Below are positions 45,536-56,957 of a stretch of DNA of 64,000 nucleotides, piece by piece (positions within the stretch are counted from its first letter, which is position 1; the number at the start of each line of letters is the position of its first letter). The stretch covers positions 869,004 to 933,003 of the forward strand of contig MNCI01024352.1 of NCBI GenBank assembly GCA_015680685.1. The letters are read 5' to 3'. The notes under the pieces are model-generated. The model was given only the letters and a program-made list of their open reading frames with translations. It did not search any database and had not been told where the DNA came from. A program made the position numbers and the translations under genes. The stretch is from Gnetum montanum (Eukaryota > Streptophyta > Gnetopsida > Gnetales > Gnetaceae).

Positions 45536-46330
45536 CTAGGCTCTTCCTAATCTTTGAAAGGTTAGGAAGGGTATAAGGCCTTTTCTACACAAGCTTTTAC
45601 TCACCATCTCCTTTGCTGATGATGTTGAAGGGGAGTTCATCCCATGACACATCCCATTACTCATCGTTGTTGTTCTTGGGTTTCTGCTCTTTCTTGGGTT
45701 GGTGGACTTCATGGTTGGGAGTTTCATCCTAAAGCTCTACTTTAGACCCCTACTCTATGTTTACATTATTGATATCCAAGGGAACTGTGTTATTAGCATG
45801 AATGATAATTTCATGTCCCTCATAAACAAGGTGAATTTCTTAATGGATGGGTGAGGACACAACCCATAATTGAGCCAACCATGGTCTTCCTAGGATAAGG
45901 TTGAGCCCTGGTGTCTCCTCCACCACCAAGAAATTGGTGGTTGTGGGGAATTGCTCCTGTACCACAAAGTCAAAGGAGATGGATCCCTTGATCACAACAC
46001 TTGATCCATTGAAGGATTTGGGAGCTATAGTTATGGTAGGTTTAACAATGGTGCATGAGATGACATTTGTTGTGGCTCCATCATCAACATGCATCTATTG
46101 TACTTTAAATCATCCTACATTTATGTTTATGAATAGAGAAGCCCTAGTCACTTTGCCATTTTGGGGATTAACCTTGATTTTGCTATCTTGAAATATTAAT
46201 ATTGTTCACTTTTCCTCCCTTAGTGATGAAGGGACCAACACTACATGGATGGCTTCCTCATCAATGGGGATGTCCTCACTAATGGAAATGGACACCAATA
46301 TTTTGACTAATGCCTCATGATGTGTGGTAG
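45536..46330 (-). pseudogene. Element O aspartic protease remnant
   Basis: The frame 46094-45840 reads MHVDDGATTNVIS and later LNLILGRPWLAQLWVVSSPIH, matching B's LILGRSWLAQLRVVSSPIH. A polar C-terminal piece continues to 45536. The stretch between the DDGA motif and the fold centre is shortened relative to A and B. Confidence 0.75.
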
Positions 46331-46399
46331 AAATCATGATTAGGTCATATAAGCTTAGAGTTGTATTCTTTTTCTTGAGAGATTGTCTGACCTAATCCA

Positions 46400-49130
46400 T
46401 TGCACTAAGGAAGCTTTTATCATTAGCCATGGACTTGTCACCCCAGTTGTGCTTCACTTCCTCCATGTACTCCAAAATGCAAACTTTGTCTTTAGGTTGT
46501 GAATATTGTTGGGGATTTTCCTCTTTGTTTTGAATATGGGTTTTAGTGCCCTCCTATGGCTTGTTGGTTGGGGTGGATTGGGTAGAGGAGGTCATGCGAA
46601 TAGTAGAGATGGAAGTGGGCTTTGTTGGATCCACTTCCTTTCATGCCTCCATATGCTTTTCACCCTTGTTGCTAGGCTTTTGCTTATGCTTCTTCCTTTG
46701 CTTGGTTAAGGTTTTCTAGGTTGTTAGTCATTGGTTGTGAAGAAGAGATAGTAGCATTAGCCACCATAGGAGGTTATTGTATAATTAGTTATGCTATGGC
46801 TAGTTAGGTTGTGTTAGGCTGGGGCACCCTGATGAAAAAAGGTTTCCTCAAAGGCATTCGTAATGGTACTCTCACAATGAAATGGCATCTTGATCTATTG
46901 GAAGCTAAAGAGGCCCTTTCATCATGAGGTGGTACCTGAATCATGTATGGTTCTCTTGTGGATCTCCAATTATCATCTATGTTGAATGCTAAAATAATGT
47001 AAGGGCTATAATTAGCATTCAATGGGTTTTTATAGACCTACACATACTAATTTTATGGTTGAACCAGGTTGGAAGCATCTAAAACTAGCTTCCCCTTATC
47101 TATCATCCTTTGTAAGCCATCCTTTAGTGCAAGGTAGAAGTTTGTGTCAAGACCAAGTAGTTAGTAATAATAGAAAAAGTGGTCTAGTTTGAAGTACCTA
47201 GGTAGTTTTGGATCATCCTTTATTACTCAAGTGGGATTCTTGGCCATTTCACATAGCCACTTATGCTTCTTTCGAGCAACTTCAGTCATCTATTTGTATT
47301 ACATGTGCCCACTTTTTAAAAGTTGATCTAGAAACTCGAAAAGTTGATCTAGAAACTCAAATGGTTTTAAAGGTAAGGTTGTGTAGTTACTTTAGTCTTT
47401 CCACTCAAAATTTAGCCTAGTTTTAGTCAATGCAAAGCTCCCATATGTTGATGGTTGGTTATCATGGTTATTAGTAGGGGCCTTAGGTGGGTTGTTCCTT
47501 GGCCCTTAGTTAGTGATCTTTTCTTCTTTAATCACTGTTGCTATGGCTACATTGTTTTTGTTTGCTCTTTTCCTTTTCCCTCCACGTATGTTGATTTTTA
47601 TATGCTACATAAGCTAGGTCATGATTGGCCTCTGCAGCATCCTCTATGTCCTTGGTTTGGGAAAATACTTGACTAAGGGACTGCAAGTCAAGATAGTAAA
47701 GTTTTGGCTTGATAAAGTAGTTCACCACCCCCTTGAATATGCCTAAGAGATGGATCTCAACTATGGGCTCATGTATTTCATTTAGTAGTTCATTCCATCG
47801 TTGGATGAACTTCTATACAGGCTCAAGGAGTCCTTGCTTAACCTTCATGATTTGATCAAGCATGGTGTCAAGCTTCAAGTTATACTTAAAGTGGTTAAAA
47901 AACTAGGCTATCAAACCCTCCAGACATGATATGGATCCTCTAGGTAAGGTACAATACCAATTAAGTGCTTTTCCAATCAAGGACATAGGGAAAATTCTCA
48001 TGATAGTATGATGTCATGGCTACAAGAGTAAGCACTTGGATCAAAAGGTAATAAAGTGAGCATTGGGATTACCTTCTCCATTGTATTTATTGAACTAGAA
48101 CATAGGGACACCAGGAGGAAGTGTCAAGGGTGGGATTGTAGAATTAAAGGGATCATCCTAGTAGAAATCCATAATCTTGACACTTTGGGATGTAGAGACT
48201 TTAAGTCTTTTTAACTCCTCTGTTAGGCCCTAGATTATTTGAAAGGCCTAATCTAAGCCTTATGGTGGCCCTGTTGGTTGTGGGGTCTGTACTTATGGTT
48301 GTGGCATTTGTTGTGAGGCTTGTGGCCTCACTATTGGTTGCAATATAGATGGGAATGGTTGTGTTATGGTTGTAGCTTGTGGCTCAAATAAGGAAAAGGA
48401 TGTTTATGCTAGTATTTAAGACACAAACTAGAAAAAGGGGGTATGTGACTCCTAAGTTTCTTAAGGTCCCATAGTGGACCCCACATGAGTGGTTAATGGA
48501 TTTGTGATGGAGAAACTACCATCGATGGTTGTAAAAATTAGGGCTATGTGGAAAAAGGAATGGGTTATAGGCCATGGGCTATGGCATCAATTGAGTTTGA
48601 TGCATGGCTATAATTGGTGTGGGGCTAGCCATGGTAGGGTAGAAAGGAGAAAATAAAGGCTTAGTGGCCTTGGGAGTTGTTTGTTAGAAAAATCCCCCCA
48701 TAATGTTTTTGGGCTCAAATTCTACCCTAAATTCATCCTCTTCCTATTGCTCCTCCTTCGAGCTATGCTTGTCATCTTCTTCCTCCATCTCAATTAATTA
48801 GGCTAGCATACCCACATAGATATTGGTTAGAGGTATTTTTTCATAAGGGGAAGGGATGTACTCCTTACCATTATAGTGGATGAGTTCAAACTCCCTTTTG
48901 GCTTCTACTCCCAAACATGGAATTAGCATGCCAACCTATATTTTGGCACAAATGTAGTTATATAACTCTTCATTTATGGCCATAAAATTATAACTTTTTT
49001 CCCTATCCCTCAAAGATTACTTGCATTCAATGATATTAGGATCTTTGAGGTCATAAAACCTCATGGCTTGTTGGCTAGGACCTTTGCTAGTGACAATGAG
49101 AGGCAAATTGGTGGACTATTGCAAAGACAT
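46400..49130 (-). pseudogene. Element O gag remnant
   Basis: ATG is at 49130. REFELIHYNGKEYIPSPYE aligns with the conserved N-terminal segment of B. The gag core includes YFIKPKLYYLDLQSLSQVF (47728-47528). The zinc-knuckle region near 47180 has lost its cysteines. Stops are frequent, most of them TAG. Confidence 0.72.
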
Positions 49131-49920
49131 GGTTATAGTACTGAAAATGGCTTTAAACAAGTTATAAAAGGAAAAAATAAAGGTAAATCCCAAGTGGAAC
49201 TCAAAAATGATTAAAGGAAGCAAAAACGGCTACAAATGAAGCATTTTTTATAATTAGTAAGTGTAGGGGGGGGGGGGGGGGGGGGGGGGGGGGNNNNNNN
49301 NNNNNNNNNNNNNNNNNNNNNNNNNGGGGGAAGTGGTTAATGGGGGTTTACCCCTTTATAAAAAACTAGAATGTTGGAAACATTGGTGTTAAGCCTCACC
49401 CATGTTGACTTCCCAACTACCTCTGCACTTGGTATGGCAAGGGGGAAAGAAGGGGAGTAAGATTGGGGGAATCTCACACCTCTCTAATTCGATGTTGATG
49501 AAGGGGAAAGGTTGAAAACCAAAATGGAAAGTTGGTGTTTTTCCACTAGACTTAATTTAGCAAGTAGCTAACGTTTTTAGTTAGGAAAGATGGGGGAAAG
49601 CTAACTTTCAAAAGGATTGCATCACCCACTTTGGAAACTAGAAAAAATTGGCAGCAAAACGGGAAAAAGAGTGAAAGGTTTTCAATGTTGGTTTAAGGCT
49701 GAAAAACTCATAGCAATTGTTGTAAAAAGCCAACACCCAACCACCTACAACTTTAATGTTGTAGTTTTGGTCATAGGGGCAAAGGGGTAGTGTTGATTTT
49801 TTCAAAGTTTTGGCTATAAAAAATTAGAAAAAACTTGCAAATGACAATGTTGACAATGGGGAAGGTAGATTTGGTCATAGAAATCAGGTGGAGGCCCTCC
49901 TTCTAGTGTAAACCAATTGT
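49131..49920 (-). other. Element O leader, with an assembly gap
   Basis: No gene is seen. It contains the poly-G and N gap (49266-49330), and the conserved leader block GGCCCTCCTTCTAG (49893-49906) lies about 15 bp from the LTR. Here the minus strand just inside the LTR does contain TTGGTTTACACTAG, which could be a decayed primer site. Confidence 0.5.
49266..49330. other. Poly-G run and gap of Ns
   Basis: There are 28 Gs, then 32 Ns (49294-49325), then 5 Gs. It is probably a homopolymer sequencing or assembly failure. A genuine G-tract in the leader cannot be excluded. Confidence 0.85.
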
Positions 49921-50935
49921 TGTAACCAGAAAAATTAATTGTTGGAATACTGATGGATTTAGCGTAGCAGCCTCAATGTCGAATCTTGAGGGCCTCTGAA
50001 AAAATCAGATTCAAGGTGCCTTGGATAGTCTAGTAGATCACTTAGGGACTTACAAAATGCAAAATGATGAATTGAAAAAATAAAATGCAAAAATTATAGA
50101 TCTATAAAACTAAAAGCAAATGAAGATTACACACAAAATGAAACTTTAAAACTTTATTAAAATAATAAAGAACGAATTTTAGAAATATGTATAAGAAATG
50201 CCCATGAGAGAATAAAGGGGTTTCATTGGGGTAGGAGTTCAAAGCCCATTGAAGTCAATGTGATTTACTCCATGATTCAGGTACTAAGTCATTCTTGATG
50301 TTTTCAAACCTCAGATTTGCAACTTGGGTTACTACTAGGTGATGAGAAAAGTGGAAAATTTGGCTACCAAATTGCTCCATGCTAGGGTTTGAGAATCTTA
50401 GAAATGTAGCATTGACACCAAAAATTCACAAGTCTCAAAGTAATAGAGTTATAGTGCTTCCATGTTGAGTTCAAGAGAATGCAAGTATGGGAGATTGCAA
50501 GAGCTCTTGAGTGCTTAAAAATGGCCAAGTGTGGAATTGTTAAAAATTGTGGAATTGTCAAGATTAGGTAACTGAGGGGCAAACCCCCATCCCTCCATGG
50601 TGGGGGTAGGTGAGATTTTATCCCATGTAGATGTTTCTAGTGTAGAAAAGTGTATACCCCTCATAAAACCCATCAAATTGTCATTTTTTTACTTTCCAAA
50701 AGGCATTTTAACCCCTCCAAGCCTAAATATAGATACTAGGTGACTTTTTTCACTTGTAGAATGAGGCTTTGACCACTTATGAGGCATTTTTTAGCCTCAA
50801 AAGTATAAATTATGTGATATTTCCCTTTGTGGATTACAGTCCTCACATTTACAATGAATTTTTGCCTTAGGTTTTATGGGGTGAAGGCTACATGATAAAA
50901 ATTGGCCATAACATACAAAATTTTGTGGTGTGTCA
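49921..50935 (-). repeat. Element O 5' LTR (limits by analogy)
   Basis: It starts TGTAACCAG next to the conserved leader block. The right end is placed at TTTTGTGGTGTGTCA because the A and B LTRs end GGTGTTTCA in a similar context. The length would be 1015 bp. The partner LTR is outside the window, so the right limit cannot be confirmed by alignment or target duplication. Confidence 0.65.
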
Positions 50936-53707
50936 GTGATGGATAATGAGGAATGTAAGTGAAAGAAGATTCAGCTCATGAAGTGGTTAGTCTATGATAT
51001 TCAGGAAGATAGTAATGACAAAAAAAAGAAATGTGGCTTGTAGAACCACTAGGAGACATAGGTTGTTGGATAGAGTATTCATATGGATATAGTCGGTGGT
51101 AAGGATACTGCTACCTTGGTGGTGGCATCCACCATGATTATGGGTTTTGTCGTTGGTTATAATAATCTTAAGGTTGAGATGGTACTCCACTTGGCTAATA
51201 CTATTGTTGATGGAACTGTTGCCACTAATTGCCATGTGAATAAGGTAATCTTCTAAGTGATTCCCTTATAGTGAACTTTGGGTTCAAGGCACAAACCCTA
51301 GATTCTTGTAAGTGTGACAATATAGGACAACATTCCTTCTTCTTCTATTTCAGAATCTATAACCTCATCAACTACAATAGCCTTACCTTTCTATTGATAC
51401 TAGTTCCTCCCTGCATTCTTTCTCCTTATTTTGCCATTATCTTTATTTCCTTGCTTCATTTTCTCCTCCATAATTTTTAGAGCTATTTGGAACTTTTCAC
51501 ATAAGAAGTCCTACATTTAATCCATCTTAGCTAATATCTCTATAATATATTTTTGAATTGGAAAGGTTTTCCTTTGTATCATCTTCTCCAATGGTGTTTC
51601 CTCAAAATTGTAGAGATGTACCTCCATTTTATGAATGGAGGGTTCTCTATTATACTCCTTTGTACTTTTCTCCTTTTTAAATTCTCCTCCTTCCTTAGCC
51701 ACTTAATCAATAATCCTATGAATCTAATGGACTTGCATTTTTAATAATCTCCCTTAGGTATAAACCCTAAGAGTCTCTATGACTTTATTCATGAGTCCAT
51801 TTATCACATCGTAAAGTTCTTCCCGACATCCTTTCTCCTTATTTTGTCATTATCTATGTTCCCCTACATTTTCTCCTCCATAATTTTTAGAGCTATTTGA
51901 AACTTCTCATCTAAGAAGTCCCACATTTTATCCATCTTAGCTAATATCTCTATGACAGATTTTTGAATTGGCAAGGTTTTCCTTTATACCACCTTCTCCA
52001 ATGGTGCTTCCTCAAGATCGTAGAGATGTACCTCCCTTTTGGGAATGGAGGGGTTTCCTATTATACTCCTCTACACTTTTTTTCTTTTTCAATTCTCCTT
52101 CTTCCTTAGCCACTTGATCAATAGGCCTTTGAATCTAATGGACTCTCATTTTTGATAATATCCATTAAGCATAAACCCTAAGAGTCTCTATGGTTTTATT
52201 CATGAGTCCATCTATCACATAGTGAATTTTTTCTCTTTGAGAAAAACCATGGCTTGGGCATTAATGTAGAAGAGAGTAATACCTTCCCAAAGCTACATCA
52301 AAGGATTCATGATTACCTTGTTTCCATCTTTGAATGTATTTTATCAAGTTAAACACCCTAGATTATGTTTAATATTCATCATTGAACAACTTCAACATTG
52401 TATCCCATCTACAAATAGATTTTAGCTACAAAGAATGGTACCAACTTTCAACTTCTTTGATGTGTCCCAGGGAATAGTTTAAAGCTTTTGCTACTCATTC
52501 TCAATGTTCTACAAGGTATAGGCATCATGGAAGGCTTGCAAATGATGTTGCAAATCAACATTGTGCCCTCCATCAAACATAGGAATGTTATTCATATCAA
52601 GCCATTTTATCCAACTATCCCATTGATGCCTAGTAGAAATATGAATTGTCTCTGAGATGTTTATTATGCTTATAGTAGCAAGCAATGGTTCATCATAGTC
52701 ATCATATTCATGTTGGTACTTATCATGGCCATGTCTTCTATGATGTGGCCTGCTATGTATTCTTTCCTAATGATCCTCCTCTTCTTACCGCTATCTATGT
52801 TCTCTTCTGTCATCTTTGTGATGGGATATGCTATCATCTTCATCTTAGCCTCAATCATTTCTCCTTTGGTCTTGGTATTTTTTCCCCTTGTTAGAGCTTG
52901 ACAATGAAGAGGATGATAAGGGTGGAGGTTTAGGAAATTTATGTTGACTTGTCCTTCTTCTTTAGTCCTTTAGCTATTATTTTGATAAATGACTAGGGAA
53001 TCTTGGCTTTTAGGTTCCCTTGGATCTAGGACCAGTTCTTCCCTTATCTTAGTTGCTTGCCAAGGTTGAATGTAACCATTGATAAGTTGTGTTGTCCTCA
53101 CCAAAGGGAGGATGACCTTGCTGCTAGGGTCATCTTAATGGAAGTTCTATGTCATCCTTTTCTAATTGTGAAGTCAATGAGATTGGAACCTTCTTACCCT
53201 TAGAAGCTTCTTGGTAAGCCTTCATGAGTTTATCTTTTCTAATTTGGGCTTTTATTGGTTGATAGTCCCTAGAGAGATATTCCTTCACTTAATACTTTGA
53301 GGTTGTTGGTTCAAGCTCCATCTTCATTAGAGCTACCATGAACATTAAGGGAATCAAATGATTAGAAGGTAATACAACATTATGTTCCAAGTCTCTTTAG
53401 TATAGTTATTCATCCTGATGAAGGATGAAAGTGAAATCTAGATAACAAAGACCTAGATGGGATAGAAAACCTTTAATTATTGAGGTATCTCATCAACATT
53501 TCTTTTGGTTTTATCATGTTGCTTGTTGAGATCATCAGTAGGTAGTGAATCAACCCTAAAAGAAAATGATATTTTTAGTTTGTCCTTTTGTAGTGTGCCT
53601 TTAATAAATTATTATTATTTTTTAAGAAGTATGCTTTATACTTTTACAATGACCTTGAATGATATTACTATCCAAAAACACTTAGCACATATAGCTAAAA
53701 ATAGCAT
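50936..53707 (-). pseudogene. Element P gag-like region, heavily decayed
   Basis: The minus strand right of O and left of P's LTR holds fragments of one long protein: an Arg/His-rich acidic start near 52850-52690, then WIKWLDMNNIPMFDGGHNVD near 52590 and a Lys/Glu-rich coiled stretch. Placement directly after a 5' LTR with a tRNA-type primer site suggests gag. I see no zinc knuckle. Domain identity is not certain. Confidence 0.45.
51402..52235. repeat. Two-copy tandem repeat, period 413 bp, in P gag
   Basis: TCTCCTTATTTTG occurs at 51421 and 51834, and the roughly 400 bp after each aligns, including AATTTTTAGAGCTATTTG and GTAGAGATGTACCTCC. The units have diverged markedly, so the duplication is old. 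Confidence 0.82.
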
Positions 53708-53725
53708 CCTTGAAAATGGTGCCAA
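53708..53725 (-). promoter_or_regulatory. Element P primer-binding site, tRNA-Asp type, decayed
   Basis: The minus strand reads TTGGCACCATTTTCAAGG, one base inside the LTR. The common plant Ty3/gypsy site for tRNA-Asp is TGGCGCCGTTGCCGGGGA. The differences are nearly all G-to-A or C-to-T. This fixes the LTR as the 5' one and the element as minus-strand. Confidence 0.6.
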
Positions 53726-54556
53726 TGATGAGTAGCAGGTATTCCCTATGCCCAACCATACGAATCACAGATGTGTACACACAATTTTGTCTAATTTTGT
53801 GGAAGCTTTCAACCTAAAGAGCCTATGTCCCAAATAGTAAAAACATGCGGTTACTAGTCATTGTCTTCCTAGTCATCACTTATGTTAACTTTTGTCCGTA
53901 TGGCTAAGTATGATTAGGTGTAAGATATTTATATTATAATTTTGTTCTTTTTATCTTAAAATTTACTAAAGAAGGAACTTATAGAAATATTAAACTTTAA
54001 CAAATTAATAATGAAACTATCCTAAATGTGGAGCCTATGTTCCTACTTTTTGTACACATCCTAAGTGTATAGTAATACCGCTATGTTCCTAAGTATAGGA
54101 TATTACACTTGAAGTGGTCGTACTCACGTTACTTATGAAATAAAATATTAAATGCTTTAGTACAAGAAAGTAAACTACATGTAAGGTAAAATAATTGAAA
54201 GTAAACTAAGCGAATCCAAGTGGTGCAATGGAGAGAATGAATCTCGATTTTATTTTCGTTCATGCAACTATGTTCAAGTACATATTGCACTCAAATAAAA
54301 TACTATATAATCAATTTAATCAACATTGTAGGTACTCATAGGGAAATTTCACTAAGTTTTATGGAAACCGTAAAAGTTTAGCAAAGGAAGTGACCAATGG
54401 TGCCATAAATGCAACTAGGGTGTATACTTATATAGGCTTCAAGAGGATCAGTGTCAAAGCACATGTGCTAAGATATCTCAGAATGTGTCAACAATGTTGC
54501 CTCATGTGGAATATGATGACTACATGTTCTACAAAAGAATTAAATAGATCTCATCT
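53726..54556 (-). repeat. Element P 5' LTR
   Basis: It starts TGATGAGTAGC. It shares order and wording with the Q LTR, including CCAACCATACGAAT near the start, AAACTAAG-GAAT and GAATCTCGAT in the middle. The right end is put at CTCATCT because Q ends CTCATCA. That end is uncertain. Confidence 0.55.
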
Positions 54557-56600
54557 ATAAATCTATATTAAATAAGATGAGATCACATTCATATAATTTC
54601 TATCTAATCTCATAAATAGTTCATCCCTTATTAAGAAGATCCTTAAATAAGAAAATAAGCATCATCCCTATGATTTCCAAGATTCATGCTTATCTCTCCA
54701 AATCTATTCTTGGGAGATCAAGGCCTATATAATTGTAGTAGCACATATTCATTAGTAAGAGAGAATTGAAGAGAGTTTTACAAGAGTGTTTGTTCTAAGT
54801 TCTTTATTTCTTTTTAGCTTAGATTAGAGATCTAGGACCCTTTAGATTCTTCACGTCAATGCAGCCAACTCATTAACAGTTTATCAATTTTGTAAAGTTT
54901 TGAGAAATTTGAGAAAAGGTATTAAACCTTGGGCTGTCCCATAACCAAAAATGCTTAAAACAATCCACAAAGATGGTTTTATTTTAATTTACGGGAGATA
55001 AAAAAAAGGAGGATGGTCTACATTGTCCAAAGATGGAATAAAGCCAAAGAAATTGAACGGAAGGTGGAAATTGGCACAACGTTAAAGAAATAAATAAACT
55101 ATGTGTGATGGATGATCGATTGCAATGTGAAAATAAAAAGAAAACTCATAAAGCTATCCATCCGAACGGACAGAACTAAAAGCTTGACCACAAGTTATGA
55201 TAAAAGAATATATATTTACGGAACTGGGATAACGATGGTGACAGCACTCTGGACTCTTTTCGAAATAATGCTTTTGGGCATCTAATGAACGCAACATTGA
55301 CATTAATTTCATTTATGTCAAGTTTTCTCAGCCATAGATCGAGAAATCTGCAATTAATCACGATGGTAAATTTGATCTAATAAATAATGCTATAATTTTT
55401 ATTGATTTTTTAAGTTTAATATATTGTATATTGCTAATTCTAATGCCAGTCAAATACTAAAATTTCCATATTTGATTTTGCACACTAACTGAGCTTAAGA
55501 TGAAAAAAGTGGAAAATGCCACTAACATGAGTGCATATAAGTGCTCTCTTTTGTAAATTAAAAAAAAATGAAAAATAAGGCTACTAACATGAGTCCATAT
55601 AAGTGCTATCTTTTCTAGATATTGACAATTTTAATCAGATTTTTACACAGATTTGTTATGACATTTCCATCGGATTTATAAAAAAAGGTTATCAATTTAC
55701 TGATCCAATCCTATTTTTTAATCTATGCAGGAACCATCGTTGATGTGCACAACTAGATAGGAACACCAAGGGAACGGGGGAAAAGAAAAGAAAAGAAAAC
55801 CATCATGTTACTTGGGAACATAGAAAGTAGCAAGCGAGGCGGATGTTACAGAACATGGCAAGAGCATTGTAGCTATTTCCGTAGTTTCTGGTGAATGAAC
55901 CAAAATGCAACCAGTTGTATAAAATGTTCAGTGTACCCAGCGTTATCATCGTTTTGGGGCCTTCCCAACAAAGACCTGTTAAAGTAGGAAAAAGGATTTT
56001 ACCTGATAAAGTTGAAAATGATTTTTACCATGAGATAACACTGCAAACATATTCTTGGACTGTTGCAGTGAGAAAATGAAAAGACTTCTTAGAAAATGGT
56101 CTCGTACAGACAGATTTTCCGTTGAAAAGCAGAACACATCCAACCCATACATGTACGCTGCCCAAAAGTTAAAAGACAACCAACGTGCACATCCGTTTAG
56201 CCTTGGGATTCTCCGCAGATATCTGGCCTACCTGACATTCTTACACACACACACTGTATGCAGACATAACTTGCTTAAACAAAACACTGTGGGTGTTGAA
56301 TTAACATGTGACTTGGAACATCAGACAAACCATCTCATCCATGCCATGCCACTAAAGCCAGAAATAAATCCATCTAAGATTTGCAAGTTGCAACGATGGT
56401 AATGGCAGCAGGTAATGTACAAGACATTCAATTATTTCTATCTATCATGATTGTGACCCCATTGCAACTTAAAGCCACAATTTTATTCTGCTTACGTGGC
56501 CAATTTTCATCATGTTTATTACACATCCCAAGGTTCTCGTCTCATCTGTGTGAAGCCCACCCGAATTGACCCACAACCCACCATCTGTATGTGGGTTTAG
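54557..56600. other. Non-LTR DNA, no gene recognised
   Basis: The stretch is AT-rich. A TATATAA box-like word occurs near 54731. A short direct repeat, CTAACATGAGTGCATATAAGTGCT and a near copy, occurs at about 55520 and 55584. Open frames around 55890-56400 resemble nothing I know. Confidence 0.5.
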
Positions 56601-56693
56601 TGTTTGTTTTTTTATTTTCAATTGCAAGTTCCTGCAATTACAGATTTATGGATAGTCGTCTACTGGCGCAGAAATCATCATCAAAACGAGAAA

Positions 56694-56957
56694 ATGAAGA
56701 GAAATTTAACTCTCCCAGAAGAGCAGCTTCTTGAGGTCCAGGGATTTATGGATTTGGGATTTGATATTGGCGATACCGAAAAGCTCAGTCCTAGACTCCT
56801 GGAGCTTATTCCTGGTCTGAAATTGTTGCTGTTTCGGCAACTGATCATGAAGAATAAAAAAGGTGAGGCTGTGGATGTGGCTGCAGATAAGATCATGAAG
56901 GACTATCTCAGGGAATGGGCTCGCTGTGTTGCCAGCAAAGCTATATCTCCCTCCTGA
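56694..56957 (+). CDS. DUF1685-family protein, last exon or fragment
   Basis: From ATG 56694 the frame has 87 codons to TGA. It reads LPEEQLLEVQGFMDLGFDIG and LIPGLKLL, which fit the DUF1685 pattern of (D/E)-L-E-E-L-K-G-ELGF and LPALEL. It ends MKDYLREWARCVAS, like the family's VKTRLRHWAQAVA. The frame is open upstream to an AG acceptor near 56630 (TTTTATTTTCAATTGCAAG), so this may be a terminal exon and the true start may lie further left. It is short for the family, which usually has a longer N-terminal part. Function of the family is unknown. It lies in the only stretch free of LTR elements. Confidence 0.55.
   Translation: MKRNLTLPEEQLLEVQGFMDLGFDIGDTEKLSPRLLELIPGLKLLLFRQLIMKNKKGEAVDVAADKIMKDYLREWARCVASKAISPS

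Larger units (their letters stand above)
1..50935 (-). mobile_element. Element O: Ty3/gypsy retrotransposon, partial, interrupted by element A
   Basis: O is read on the minus strand. From right to left it has a 5' LTR (49921-50935), leader, decayed gag (49130 to about 46400), protease (about 46330-45536) and a plus-strand cargo gene. Element A (4860-44674) splits that cargo gene. Removing A and one copy of the CTAGA duplication rejoins cargo exon 7 at 820 bp, against 818-821 bp in the other copies, which supports the nesting. Its RT, RNase H, integrase and 3' LTR would lie left of base 1. It is the most decayed of the three related elements. Confidence 0.8.
50936..54556 (-). mobile_element. 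Element P: LTR retrotransposon 5' part, host of element O
   Basis: It has a 5' LTR, a primer-binding site for tRNA-Asp in decayed form, and a gag-like region that breaks off where O's LTR begins. Its remainder should lie left of the window. The LTR resembles that of element Q (60575-61364), so P and Q are one family. Confidence 0.6.

Noticed and set aside
51271-51480. Plus-strand frame of 69 codons rich in hydrophobic residues
   Set aside because: It is the complement of the lysine-rich P gag-like stretch and partly of the 413-bp repeat. No independent support.
54525-54878. Possible copia-type solo LTR (TGTTCTAC to TTAACA) with a TATATAA box
   Set aside because: The flanking five bases do not match and no second copy is present in the window.
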